Origin: Dryas octopetala
Lineage: Eukaryota; Streptophyta; Magnoliopsida; Rosales; Rosaceae
NCBI GenBank assembly: GCA_963921425.1
Contig: OY992838.1
Location: forward strand, 806,001 to 870,000
Reading direction: 5' to 3'
Length of the DNA stretch: 64,000 nucleotides
Shown here: one piece after another, positions 11,801 through 33,560 of the stretch
Layout of the letters: every line of letters starts with the position of its first letter
Numbering within the stretch: the first letter of the stretch is position 1
Made by a program: the position numbers and the translations under genes
Notes under the pieces: generated by a model
What the model saw: the letters and a program-made list of their open reading frames with translations, nothing else
Database searches by the model: none
Told to the model about the DNA's origin: nothing

Positions 11801-11985
11801 CAACTGAGCGCAATCCTAATGTAGCTGTTGGAGCACTTGTGGGTGGTCCATTTCTGAACGAAACATATGTGGATTCCCGGAACAACTCCATGCAAGGCGA
11901 GCCAAGCACATATAACAGTGCCGTCATAGTTGGCCTTCTATCAAGTTTAGTCACCACCTCTTCAGCAGTTAAATCCTTCACCTAG
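8876..11985 (+). CDS. Membrane-anchored GH9 endo-1,4-beta-glucanase (GH9B7 type)
   Basis: Six exons: 8876-9092, 9238-9521, 9718-10155, 10617-10758, 11377-11543 and 11653-11985, giving 526 residues. A short cytosolic head precedes one membrane helix (about residues 11-32, WLVALVVLALVVTGIVLL), so this is a type II anchor with the enzyme outside. The GH9 catalytic domain follows from about residue 53. Visible GH9 residues are DAGDH at 105-109, VHHRG around 442-446, and D490 and E499 in the NETYVDSRNN...GEPSTYN segment. There is no carbohydrate-binding module at the C-terminus. It is closest, as I recall, to Arabidopsis At1g75680 (GH9B7) and At1g19940 (GH9B5). The family cleaves beta-1,4-glucans during wall assembly and growth; its exact substrate is unproven. 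All key residues are present. Confidence 0.93.
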
Positions 11986-14461
11986 AGTCCTAAGTACACG
12001 TGTTTGTATTATATATTGTTGTATGCATGACCTGATTCTTTACAAAATGTAGAGCTGTAGTAGAGTTTGCTTTACAAAGGGGAGTCTGATTTGTGATTTT
12101 GGGTTCTTCGCTCAAGATCTGAGCCTTTTGGGTTGCGTGTTTTGTGTGAAGTTCAGATGTAACATTCACTTGCCACTCTGGCTGCACTTTGTTGGTCACC
12201 TATCGCAAACTCTAATTCCTTGTAGAATTAAGAATTTATTTCTGAACCATAAACTTGATTCTATGTATATATAGGTGGAATTCTCTTCATCCATGCAACA
12301 ATAAGTTTTGATTTTGAGTGAATTAATTAATGGAGGTGAAGAAAATTGCGATACTCATGCTGGAAGAGGAATAGAGGATACAAATTACATGGTACATAGT
12401 TCTCATAAATTCATAATGAGATCAGTATCGTTTGGGAAAAAAACTTTTTTTTGTTGTTGTGCTTTATCCCAAAAACTGATTTGGTTTTTGTGAGTTTCAA
12501 AACTTCACGTTGGTCCCTGTGTTTAATGTTATTTGCAATCTTGAAACAATTTTAACAAACTCAAATTTTCAATTCAATTTAGGGATAAATTATTCATTTG
12601 TTTTCAAAATAAATTTTGTTGGGGGATTGAAAGACTATCTTATGGGTTTTTTAAAACTAATTTCAACAAGTTATTAGTTTTAATTTGAGAAAAATTTCAT
12701 ATTGGATACAAAATGTCCTCATATTACAAACAATATAAAACACACGATCAAATACGAAATTTTGAAATCACATAGACCAAATATGTTTTCTGGATAATAT
12801 ATAGGGACCAAAATTACTTTTTTCCCATATCGATTATGTTATGTGAATTCCATAAACTTTTATATTAAAATTATATGGGTATGGTTCAAAATGACTGCAT
12901 AGGTCTTCTTTATATTAAGAGGCATGAATCTTAAAATCTCTAAGCTAAGCTTAAGTGATACACTTAATTTGGATTCCTAGTTTTTGCCTAAAGAAAAGGT
13001 TAAGTTGAGAGTGACTAGGGCAGTCGTACATTATCGCAGAAGACAAGGAATAGCATAATGACATGCATGTTTTTACAGAGTCACATGACACTAGCAAGTT
13101 GATGTTTATCTATATTTGGAATTAACCACACAAAGGGTCAAGCAAACACCAACAACCAGGGAAACTAAAAAGAGGTTCCCCACTTCTGGGTGTCAATCAA
13201 ATGCTTAGCCTTTGGCAAAATGCAATACCCACGTGGGCTCTAACAAGTACATTGTCCCTAGGCTCTCATCAGCAACGATGCCATGGCCCAATAACACCAT
13301 CAAAAGAGAGGTCCACTTGGTTTCCACCATAAATTTGCTCATTCCCTTTGTACACTAGGCAGCTTGTGAATGGTACGGTCGAGGACAGGTGTCCTTTCCA
13401 CTATCTTATACAATGAATCAACGTAGCCTAATCACCAACCAAGCCACCACCCAAAATAATCTCCCAAACCACGCAAACAAAGATAAAGATCAAAATGAAA
13501 AGGATCAATGCTTATTTTTTTCATTTTTTTTATATGGAGAACCAATTAAATTTGAATTAAGACTTTTAATACTCTACAGATAATATTACTATAATAATAA
13601 TTAGGCTTAAATTCTTTAAAAAAATAATTTTTAGATAGAAACAGAAAATATTTTAAAATTTATAAGAAAATTCTTTTAATTTATAATAATTTATAAAAAA
13701 ATCATTTTAATTCATAATAAAGTTTTTCCCCGATTTGAAGGGTATTTTCTCTTATTTAAAGAGTATTTTCCCTCCTAAGGTGTAGAATGAGTTTTGTAGA
13801 AGCTGCATGTTAGGTTTTAACTCTGAAATTTTTGACTAGTTAAAACCTAACATAAATCCGTCAAAAAAAAAAAAAAAAAAATTTAATTAAAAATTTTAAA
13901 TTACTATCGATCTTAGTCTAAGAAAGACTCATAAAATAAACTGAATTATAAATCTCCCTAATACTAATTAGTCCACAAAAATCGACATGTTCTTCTTCAC
14001 TCAGTAGACAAATGAATTTCTTTGTAATGTGAGGTTCCCTTTTCCTTGTTCATCTTTATGTATTTTTCTCCGTCACTATCAGTCTTTCTTTTTCGTGAAA
14101 GCAACATGCAACAAACCATCAATTCTTGAGGTTATATGAATTAAATACAAAAAAAATACAAAAATCATGAATCACCGACATGAGGGAAGTAATAATCAAA
14201 TCCATTGTGATCCAGGTCAGATTCTAATTGACAAAATTAAACCAAAACTCCACAGGAAAAAGATAAAAGAAATTCAAAGCATGATCCACAGCTAATTAAA
14301 AGAACTGTGTTGCTGGCACTTTTTTCTAATGCAGTTCACATCTACATGGCTGAATGGTCCTGTATATTTTAGAGAAATCTGTTGTAATCTACGGTCATAA
14401 ACCCTCCACGGCATACTCATGGCAATTGGAAATGTATATATAATTGAAGTTGATGGACATG
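11986..14461. other. Convergent intergenic region
   Basis: Lies between the 3' ends of the GH9 (+) and LOG (-) genes. Apart from their 3' UTRs I see no gene. It is very AT-rich near 13.5-13.95 kb, with a poly(A) run at about 13863-13880 and a perfect hairpin at 13807-13853. Confidence 0.5.
13807..13853. repeat. Perfect 16-bp-arm hairpin
   Basis: ATGTTAGGTTTTAACT (13807-13822) is exactly complementary to AGTTAAAACCTAACAT (13838-13853), with a 15-nt loop. An A-run follows about 10 bp later. It may be the core of a decayed MITE. Confidence 0.75.
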
Positions 14462-16372
14462 TCAACGAGCAATGTCTGACTTTGCAGTGTACCCCAGTTG
14501 TTGCTCCATCTCCCAATTTAGTCCAGAATGCTTGGGAGCATATTCCTGGTCAAACACATCACAAGAGATTAATGGAGGGCTGAGATCTCATCATTTTGCA
14601 TTAACCAAAAACAATAGTTATAGTGATGTGATGTTGGCTGGTGAGCCACGTCAGGTGTAAAGAGATAACATATATGGTGATGAGTAGGGCCCTAGGGGAT
14701 GATAAAATTAATGTACCTCTAGCTTGCACATAAGTTCCTGGGCAGTTTGGGCAGACACAATAATGTGACGGGCTGCAGGCTCTATGAAATTTTCATCCAC
14801 AGCCTTGTCTATGAATGACAGGAGTGAATCATAGTAGCCATCTACGTTCAACAACCCCACCTGCATCAAAAAATTTCTCAGTAAATTCAACATATATATC
14901 CATGTTCCATAAACAAAGTTCAATTTCTTGTAAATATTCTACCGGCTTATCATGGATTCCCAACTGAGCCCAAGTGATAATTTCCAAGAGTTCTTCTAAG
15001 GTACCATAGCCCCCTGCAAACAACATCAACATTTGATATTATTACATATGGTTGACTGTTATATATGCATATATATAGATAATAGATAAAGATATTGTTT
15101 CTCTTGGGAAGTGCAGCAAGTGCTAATTACTGTGATATATAATATACCTGGCAAGGCAATGAATGCGTCAGCTTGGCGAGCCATTTCTGCTTTGCGTTGG
15201 TGCATGCCTGATACAGCTTTTACTTCTCCCACAGGCTCTCCTGTGATCTGAGATTGTATATTATACATATATATATAAGCAACACTTCTTGTTCCATATC
15301 ACTAATAAAAAAAAAGACAAGCATATTTTTCTGTAAGTTTGAGGATTTTATTTGAATTATAAACTTATCCCGAATGATTTTTCTCTTCTTTGCTTCAAAT
15401 TGATCTCTACTCAACCAGTTAGAGGAACATGCCATGATTTATGAGTTACAGAAGTAAGAAATTGAAATACCTCTCTTGGCATAAGAGTCTTGGGAATTAT
15501 TCTGCACAAGGAAACAAAAAGAGATTAATAAAAAATCTTATACGAAGCTGAGAGCTTGAGAGCCACAGAGAAATAGAGAAAGAGAGAGCAAGTGGTAAAA
15601 GTTACCCCAACACGTGTCGACCACCATCATAGACAGCTTGGGAGACCAGACCCATCAACCCAATGCTCCCTCCTCCATAAACTAAGTCGATGTTTCTTTC
15701 AACCTGCAACTTTTTATATTAATAACTGACGTGCTTCATTCAAACATGTATATATAATTACATAAACCCAACATTCACGCCAACATAAACACTATAATTA
15801 TGCTGGTCTATTCAATCATTCACCATTTTTCTCAATTAATTATCATCGATTGTTCCAAGTTTCCAGCAGAATAAAATTAAAGAGAAACACAATACACAGG
15901 TCTCTGACCCCTCTCCCATTTTCTAATTTTCCCTGATCCAAAAGGTACTACCTTGAATTTGGATTAGAATGATAGAGAATTCAAACACAAAAATGCCTTC
16001 AAATTTCATTAATCCCTCAAAAACATAGCAACAACATCATAGTGAAGTGAAAAATGAAAATGCTTTTGGGTGTCACTGAAAATGTGAATTCTCAAAGTAA
16101 CAAGCAACTGGGTAGCTCAAAATCTTGGAAGAACTTCAAGAATGACGCATAAAGTTTAGGCCTTTATTCAAATGAAAGGGGACTAAAAAAAGCCCTACAT
16201 AAGAATCACAAATTAAGAGAAAGAAGGGACGATGCCATACCAGTTGTTTGCCAAGTTGAATAGCAGCAAGCTTGTAGCTTGGGTTCTTGCCAGGACTGCT
16301 ACCACAGTAAACACAGATACGCTTGAATCTTGATTTCATTGGAGTGGCCTGTTGTTGTGGCTGATTCTCCAT
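14462..16372 (-). CDS. LOG: Cytokinin riboside 5'-monophosphate phosphoribohydrolase (LOG)
   Basis: Seven exons: 16372-16241, 15703-15606, 15501-15471, 15247-15148, 15013-14943, 14860-14717 and 14545-14462, giving 219 residues, the usual LOG size. LOG enzymes release free, active cytokinin directly from its nucleotide and act in the cytosol and nucleus. The family marks are [11 protein letters not shown] at 18-28, [13 protein letters not shown] at 50-62, the [10 protein letters not shown] block at 102-111, and the catalytic PGGYGTLEE motif at 120-128. Exon 3 is only 31 nt, so automatic gene finders may miss it. The first in-frame ATG, 16372, begins [11 protein letters not shown]-run of about 20 bp lies some 55 bp upstream, in the likely leader. 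The closest LOG paralogue (LOG1/3/5-like) cannot be decided by eye. Confidence 0.93.
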
Positions 16373-16599
16373 TAGAGAGGAAAGGGATGAAAATAATATG
16401 GGCTTTGCTTTGCTTGAATCGGGATTGTTGAGAGAGAGAGAGAGAGAGTCGCTGCTTAACGTGAATGTGTTTGTTGTGTTCAGCAGTCGGCCATCGCTAA
16501 GAAAGCCATTGCCAAAAGTTGAGGGAATGAAATAGGTCCTATTGGTCCATTTTTTATATAGAAAAGAAAAAATGAATGGGGCTTCACACATCACCATCT

Positions 16600-19500
16600 C
16601 TCAATTTCTCGTCTCGTGATATTATTTTGCCAACGGATTTCACGTTGAAATTGACGCTGAGTTATTGCTTGCTCCTTCATTTTTGGAACAAAATGACGGT
16701 ATGGGATTTTTTTCCAGATTTGCTTTCATTGCTAATTTATTTAGCTATTGAAACTTTGAAAGGAAAAAAAGGGAAATACATAATTAAAAAGAATCAGAAA
16801 ATTAAATTTTTTACAAAAAGTCTTTTTTTTCAAGAATTTTTTGTTGACATGAAATTTAACCACACCACCTCTTATAAAAAGAAATTAAATGTTATTTCTA
16901 GACCAAACTATCATTGACGTCATTCTTTCAATTTATTGACTGTAATATAATTGATGTATAAATTATTATATCAATATCAATTCACGTGGTTATCAATGGC
17001 CACCATATTGATTTTCAACTATAAATTAAGGCCAAAAACCATAGGGGTAACACAATTTGCAATTTCTGCTTGATCATTTTGTGATGGAAGGTAGGCCTAA
17101 TAATGATGTATATATATATAGACCTTTCCTTGCCTAGTTGCCTTTGCCTGATATATATGCTCTCCAGCTCTCCATATGCATCACTTAGCTAACCTTAACC
17201 TTATCTAATTATTTCCTGGACGAATCTGATCATTTTGCATGGTTCCCATTTTAATTTATGAACTCTTATGCCATCTTCAAAAAATAGTGTATATAAATTA
17301 TTTTGATTTAGCTGATAATAAAAGACAATATGGGACACATCAACGATATATACAGCAACTCTGTTTCCCAGGACACATCAACGATACAGCAACTCTATGA
17401 ATAATGTTAAAGAATACAGTCACGAGGACATGCAATATGCTTGGAAGATTCTAAAAGTACAATGGAAGTGACTGATTACTTATTATGATATATCCATTTG
17501 TTAATCATGTAATTAATTTAAAATACAACATGCATGGTATAGTTATTAGTTGCCAGATGGTTTATCGTGCAATGTTGTTCTCTCATATTCTTCTACTTGC
17601 AAATTAAATAGGGTAAGCTAGGGTGGTAGAATATACGTAAGCCTAGCTAGCTAGCTAGCTATCAACTATTCCAATATATTAATTAATTAAATCATAGATC
17701 TATACATATATTGCTACTTATTAACATCAAGGCCTATTAAATTTAAAACTATAGTACCTTCCAACTTTCCAAGCTATTTCCTACCCTTCAATGGTAATGA
17801 ATAGTGATAGCATTTTAATTATATTACAGTATTAAAAATAGATAATATTTAACTTGATAAGTACAATTATGTTCAACCTTCTACTATCTCTTATATGTGT
17901 CTTATCTATGTATTATTGTTCAACCACGTGACACTACTTCTGTACATTAAAATTTTTTATATTATTTTTGTTTTTTAAAAACATATGTAAGTCTCACACA
18001 GACACATAATTAAATATATCCCTTGTAGGCTTCAAGCTTCAAGTAGTTATAGTTGGAAATGCTTTAATTTGTTTTTTAAAAACATATGTAAGTCTCACAG
18101 AGGCACGTATATAATTAAATATATCCCTAGTAGGCTGAAAGCTTCAAGCTTCAAGTAGTTATAGTTGGAAATTCAGACAGTAACATTGTTGTAGTCATGA
18201 CCAAAGAAAAGAAAATACGTTGTTATATAAAGCTATGGTTGAAAGCAGACGAAAAAGGTTTAGAATGATGATCAAGTAACCGACGTCTTTACCCAAACTC
18301 TCTGCCATTTTCCCATAGAATAAATTCAAACGAATACCATGAACCATGGAACTTGTTTTCCACTGAATGCAATATTTCGATCGTGAATATTCACTTCCCA
18401 TGTTAATTTCCATCTAAGTCAAAGTTTCAAAAGCTACATTGAGGGCCGTACCCTTTTGGTTTCTAACTTCTTTTAGAATGTTCCAAACTAATTAACTTTT
18501 CTTTTTCTTTATTGTTTTTCTAATTTTTCAAGTTTTTAGTGACTTTCTCATTCAGATGTTGGCATCATCAATAATCGATCAATGATTTAATTTCCATGGC
18601 ATGTTGCATGCTTGGTGTTCAAGTCTTGTGGTTTCCTACAATTTTGGGTCGTGAATGGCTCCCATGTTCCCTTCCTCTTTATTGAATTTGATCGATCCCC
18701 TTTAGCTTTAAGAGTGCCTAATCATTAAATTCAGTTTTTTGTGTGTACTCTAAATAAAAATGAGTAAAATTAATTACAATGATGTTTTATTAATAAAATT
18801 TATATGTACTGCATCTGCATGTATGTGTTTGTTGTCTATATTTTTTTTATTATGTGACTTAACATATGATGAGAGAGATAGATATATAAGGTATATACAC
18901 CCATAATTGATAAATTTGTCTCTACTATGTAACTTATGAGTTGTGAGGGTCTAAAATGAATGTAGCTACTGTCTAATGTTGGTCAAAGAACAAACAACTC
19001 CTAGCATAAGATATTATTATATTCATTTCAGATTTCTAAGAGGATTATATATGCCATGTAGATCATGATAAATTAAAGTGGAGTCAAGTTTTGCCAATGA
19101 ATTCCACCCAAAAGGGTGCGTATGCCGTATGGTATTGGCGATCTCTCGTGAGCATATATATGTGATCCATTAAAACCCTTTGCTTTCTAGACATAAAAAT
19201 ATGTTTCATTTAATTAATAATGAAAAAAAAAAGGAAGGAAAAAGACGTACAACTACGAATTTTCCACACAAATATATATATTCAAAGTTCTAATCCAATC
19301 AAGAGGGTTCCCACGAGCTCATGTAATGTGGGATTGTGGGTCGTAGCCTCGTGTTTTGTTGCAGGTCTAAAGTACAACTAAATTCCATTCTAATTTAATT
19401 CTAAGAGGGTCCCTGTTTCTCCAATCAAACCCTTTAACTTTATTCATTCCCTTCATTTACTAGCTTTCTTTTGAAAAAGATGGCACATAGCCTTCTCAAG

Positions 19501-22471
19501 CACAAAATTTGAACATATATAGCCATAATTCTTGATCAGCACTAACTCGTTCATATTGGGTCTCCACCTATCTAACAATTTATATATATTATATATTGAA
19601 TATTAATCATAAAAACTTAAAAACTATTAGGCTGAGAGACCCAATAAACATCTATGTATATATCTATATATATATATACTTGTCTATGCACACTTCATTA
19701 TCTTAAATTGAAAAATTAGAAATATGTTGACCATACAAGTCAAGTTTGAATTTTATATTTCTCTGTCCTTTCCATAAAAGGGGGGTTTTGGCCATTGGTC
19801 TTTTGACTAACAAATAGATAATTAGAGTTATAATACTATTGTTGATGGTCGGAAAGAGATCGATATGTTTTTTAAATTTGATAATGTGGATTAGAAAAGA
19901 ACACATCTCCAAATTAAGGGGGGTTTGATCTTGGAAGGTGTAAGAAGAAACAACCTACCTTCTCTCCCTTGTATAAAGAAAGGGGTTATTCAATTGATTC
20001 ATGCATTTGGAATATATTTGTATGAGGTTATGGGAGGCAATGACAAAGCTTTTTTGGATTTGTATGACCTTTTGGGGTCTAATCTGTTTCATGGCTAGCT
20101 ACCCTCTTTTAGTTGGTAAGTCAGATCTCTCTAAAGGTACTGAAGGATATACATCATATATGAGTTGTCCATCGCCGAATTGTATGACTCAGTAAACGAT
20201 GCCACGTGGCATGGCAATGAAAATCCAAAGCTAAATAGTATATATATGACAGGTAACTAAACTGTTTAATTTCAAATCTGTGAATGTGATACATCATACA
20301 TGGCCTTGTCAAGTTGTCATTCTGTAATCTGAAAAGGTACATAGGAAATTAGCTAGGAAGTGAGCTGGTGGGCCGGAACATGGTGATGAAGAACTTTTTA
20401 GCCACCAGCATAAATGCATATATAATAGATTATTAATTAGATAGTTTATCCCATAATACAATTATATAATTAATCGTCATAGATGACTTCATGATGACCC
20501 ATATGATCAATTTCCAGGAGTTTGCTCCTCAAATTCCTTCACACACCCACCCCCAATATTTATGTATCCTTCATAAAAATTCTTGGGGTGTTTCGAAACT
20601 CTTTTTGTTGATTAATTTAATGCTTGTAAACAATGTTCACGTGAATTAATGGCAAATGAATAATTAGTGCAATGGCCCCATCAGCCCAATCTTCTATATA
20701 TGATTAGGTAATTATGCTGATCATGCAGGAATAGAATCATCTCCTAATTCAGAATTGTAACTCTTTCTTTTAATTGGCTTGGCTCACAAAATTAATATTG
20801 CAAATGTGATTCACAGAATATATGTATTGCAGATTACCTAGTCTAACCCGAACTCTTCTGGCTCTGTTTATGGTTTCCATGCATAATGTGTAGCACAGTG
20901 TCATAGTGAAAGTCAGGTTTGAATCGTTTGATCACTTTTTGAAAGACCAGCTACTGACTAACTAATATGGCAATTCATTCACAGCTAGCTCTTCTAGCTT
21001 GTATACCAGATAAATAATAGATTGTTAAATATTATTGAGCAATAATGATCATATATAGCTCTTGTGGATAGATTATTTGAAATTTTGAGAGAGAACAAAC
21101 GTGATACTCTTGTATATGAAATGGTATGAACGCAACTCAATTAATGCATGGATCAACATTTGAATTAATTGGAATGAGGCAAACAAGAGTCAGCAAGCAT
21201 TAATCCCTTCAATTATTGAAACCCACATTTTGGTTGTTCTACTATATTGATTTATTTAAAAAGAGAAAGGCAGAGAGAGAGAATGGGACCCCAAATTTCC
21301 CACCACCCGACCATTACAAGCTGTGACTGCGCTGCACTCGTGCGCTTGGTTGGTTCTCATTCATCTCACATATTGATCTTGCAGGACGCATACGACTTGA
21401 AACGTGCACGACTTTTTGGTTAGTAGCCTTTTGGTTTTGAAATGGCTACTTACACAACTTAATATTATAGCTAGCTTTGAATCAGTGTGTGGGTAATAAC
21501 AATGGCTGTACGCAAACAATCTAGTTGCAGATATATGACCAAACAACCAAATTTGTCATAGATTTAGTTGTGAAGAAGAATAGGTACAAATGTATGTTAG
21601 TTACTGTATATTTGATTCCATTTGATCTCTAATTGCATGTGGGAATAATCGCGTTATAACAGAGCATCAAAAATGTAAGTTTTTTAATTAAGATCTGAAC
21701 AAACGAAATTGAGTTCGAACCCAACTAGGATTGGTAATAGAAATTCAATGGGGAAGATTCTTTCTTAGTGAGCTGTAGACTTAGGGCCTTCGACCTTTTT
21801 TGGGTTAGATGGGCCATGGACCATTCCATTAGCCCCAGAACATTGCATCTGCAAGGCTATGATTGTTACAGCTCATATGGAAAGAGACAGTAGTGTGCCA
21901 TGGCCATCCAAGTTTATGTGCCCAAATTGTTTCCCACCGGAAATAATGGGCAATATTTAAATGGCGGGCTTGAAGTTACCACAGGCCCAACAATTTTTGG
22001 GAAGAACTGTTAAAAGATCAGACCGCTTATTTACAAACTTGGGTCAAAATTGTCTACTACCAAGTTCCAATCCTGTGTACCACTGAAGAAAAATTATATC
22101 AAAGTTCTTCCAACAAAATTCCAAAATATCCACTACAGTGATAAACAAGAATAAACACTGAAGAAAAATTGCATCTTAGTCTTATTAAAACAAAATTCCA
22201 ATAAACAAATACAATGGACAAGAATAAACTGTCGTTAATGGAATGTGCCTCTCCTCTTATTACACAAGTTGAGGGCTCCACTTACAATATCCGCTCTTGA
22301 CCTATCAATAAGTACTATGCCGCAGTGTGTATATGGTGTAGCAAAAAAAGAAATAACGAAAATACAAATCAAAACAAAAAATAACTTAAATGACAAATCA
22401 AAGCTAAAAATAATTTATGCTACCAGGACCTAAGTATAGTACAACAATTTGATTGCAAGCAGAAGCTCATT
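16600..22471. other. Gene-poor 5.8-kb stretch
   Basis: No convincing gene, RNA gene or complete transposon seen. The region is AT-rich, with TA and CTAG microsatellites (for example near 17640-17660 and 19660-19680) and a 100-bp tandem duplication at about 17970-18172. It separates the upstream side of LOG from the 3' end of XRN, so distal LOG control elements could lie here. I could not recognise any. Confidence 0.5.
17970..18172. repeat. Tandem duplication of ~91-102 bp
   Basis: Copies at about 17970-18060 and 18071-18172 share GTTTTTTAAAAACATATG, TAAGTCTCACA and TTCAAGTAGTTATAGTTGG. The second copy has small insertions. Confidence 0.85.
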
Positions 22472-31433
<8,962 letters not shown>

Positions 31434-31530
31434 TATCAACCACTCGTAGCTCGAAGCTCGCAGCTTACCGGATCTCTCTCGCAAATTGAAACAGAGAAAG
31501 GGCGAGAAAATGAAATAAAATCGGAACCCC

Positions 31531-31545
31531 AACCCTAACCCTAAC
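31531..31545 (-). promoter_or_regulatory. Telo-box-like repeats upstream of XRN
   Basis: AACCCTAACCCTAAC (read on +) lies about 100 bp upstream of the XRN start codon. Plant telo-box elements (AAACCCTAA) are frequent near the 5' ends of genes for translation and RNA handling. The match is close but not exact. Confidence 0.5.
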
Positions 31546-32025
31546 GCTGAGTGAAACTCTCGGAGAGAGAGAATGTGAATATGGCGAAAGAAGGAAGAGA
31601 ATCGCGCGCCGAGTCTATTGATATCAAATTGCTTCGGGAGTGTGAATTAGGGTACGAAACTAAGTGATGGGACAGTTATGCCCCTACCAATTGGACAAAA
31701 GAATACGGTGCTTCAAGATATTTTGGTAAAAAGATGGGGGGTTTTATGTCTTCGCCTGTGGCCTTAATAGGTTCTAGCCTTCTAGGTCGGTTAGGTGTAT
31801 TGGTGTTGTGTTGGTCCTACGTAACTCCTACCTTAGACGGCTGATAATGTCAATGCACTAAAAAATAAAAATAAAAATTCAAAACAAAAAAAATATATAT
31901 TTTGTCTAGTAAAATAATGACACGTAAGATGGTATAAAAATATAGTATAAAAATGTGATACATATAGCATCATTCTAAAACTATATCCAATCTAACAGCT
32001 ACCTATGGTGGTTTTTTTTATTATT

Positions 32026-32784
32026 AAGAACTGCTATTTAAGCACTTTTTTTTTTTGTACCCCTACTAAAATAAATAAATAAATCTTAGAAAAAAAAAAC
32101 CACACAGCCCTCTCCTCTTTTTCTCTCTCTCTCTCTCTTTCCCTCTCTTTTTTCTCTTGTTCCATCTCTTCCCCCTTTTTTTTTCTTCTTCTTCTTCTTC
32201 TCCTACCTGAGCCACCCTACCTTCTTCCTTCTCTCCGCATGCACCACCAAAACAGCTACCACCACCACCACCTTCTTCTTTCCTATCTCTCTCTATCTCT
32301 CTTTTTCCTCTCTCATCTCGCCCAAGAAAAACTAATGAAACCGACAGGTACTTGCCGAACAAAACTGACGAGTTCAACATTGGTCTACCGAACCACATGC
32401 GCCCAATATTTTTTGGTTGTTTTGGCTCGGGTAGGGGAAGAAGAAAGTGGTGGTGGTGGTGGTGGTGGCTATAGGCCATTCAAAGAAGAGGAGAAAGTGG
32501 TGCTACGTGGTGGTGTTGCGCTTCATGCATAAAAGAGGAGAGAGAGAGAGGGAGAAGGTTGAGGGTGTCACGGTGTGTAGGTGTGTGTTGACAAATCAAG
32601 GGACATAGGAAAGGAGAGAGAGTGGGGAAAGAGAAAGATGGGGTGAGAGATAGAAGAAGCTTGGGGAGGTGTGTGGGTGTGTGTTGAGAGATTTTGAATA
32701 TGAGGTGAGTGTATGGAGTGTGTATAAGAAAAAAAAAAATAGTGTGAAATAAGCCAAAAAAAAAAAGTGCAAATAGCAGTTCTT
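32026..32784. mobile_element. Candidate inverted-repeat element, ~760 bp, CT/GA-rich
   Basis: The left end, AAGAACTGCTATTTAAGCAC followed by a T-run, is matched by the right end in reverse complement (AAGAACTGCTATTTGCAC then T-run). Inside, the left half is rich in CT/CTT/CCA and the right half in GA/GGT, as expected of a foldback. No transposase frame and no clear target-site duplication seen. Confidence 0.6.
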
Positions 32785-33404
32785 TTTTTTTTTATAAATT
32801 TTTTTTTTTTTGGGGTCATGAAGAGTCTTGGGCCTAACCCTGCTTTCCTAGACGAAAGCTTACATAAGGGTAAGGGGAAAAGTCCAATGTCCTCATCAAC
32901 AAAGCCCAAGTTCTACGAAGAAGGCCCATCACACGAGATATCAGCTCCCTTATGACGTCCCTAAAGGCGTCCCTAAAGGACTAAGCCCACCCAGCCAATG
33001 GTAAATAAGGAGGAGATATTCCCTTGGTGTTAGTAACACAAAGTCACAAATTTTTATTTTTATTTTTATTTTTTATGAATTTGGAGAGGGGATATGAATA
33101 TAAGATTCTTCAAGTAGAAACAAATAACAATAGACTAATAACTACTTAGTGGCAGTATAAGACAAAAAAAACTTATTAGTGGTGATACAAACTTTAGAAT
33201 TATTAATCGAGTCATATTGGTTGTTTTAAGAGAGCCACCTCAATAGTTGGTATTTTGGGAACACACCCTAAATCCCTTAAGTAATACAATATCATTGGTG
33301 AGTTAGGTTTGTCCTACAAAGTTGAAAGTTCTCACAACAATAATTTCTCTCTTTCAAATGATTTCAAACCTTATAGGATTATCTCCAGTATGGGAACATA
33401 TTGC

Positions 33405-33560
33405 CCAACTAACTAGTTATTAGTAAAGTGGTATTCTCTTTCTAATATTAGAAAATGTATCAAGTTTGAATCCCCTCCTAAAAAAATAGAGCCTAATATC
33501 CTAACTTATTCAACTTTTTATATTTATTGCTATTGACTTATCAATAAAGATTTCTCAAAA
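33405..33560 (+). mobile_element. Candidate tRNA-derived SINE remnant
   Basis: TAGTAAAGTGG (33421-33431) fits a Pol III box A and AGTTTGAATCC (33463-33473) fits box B at typical SINE spacing. No cloverleaf can be drawn, so it is not a tRNA gene. The boundaries are guesses. Confidence 0.4.

Noticed and set aside
21705-21740. GAGTTCGAACCC, T-loop-like sequence suggesting a tRNA
   Set aside because: No box A or acceptor/anticodon stems upstream; cloverleaf cannot be drawn.
32066-32479. Minus-strand frame of 137 residues with a His run
   Set aside because: Produced by (CT)n and (CCA)n tracts inside a repeat element; no domain and no homologous look.
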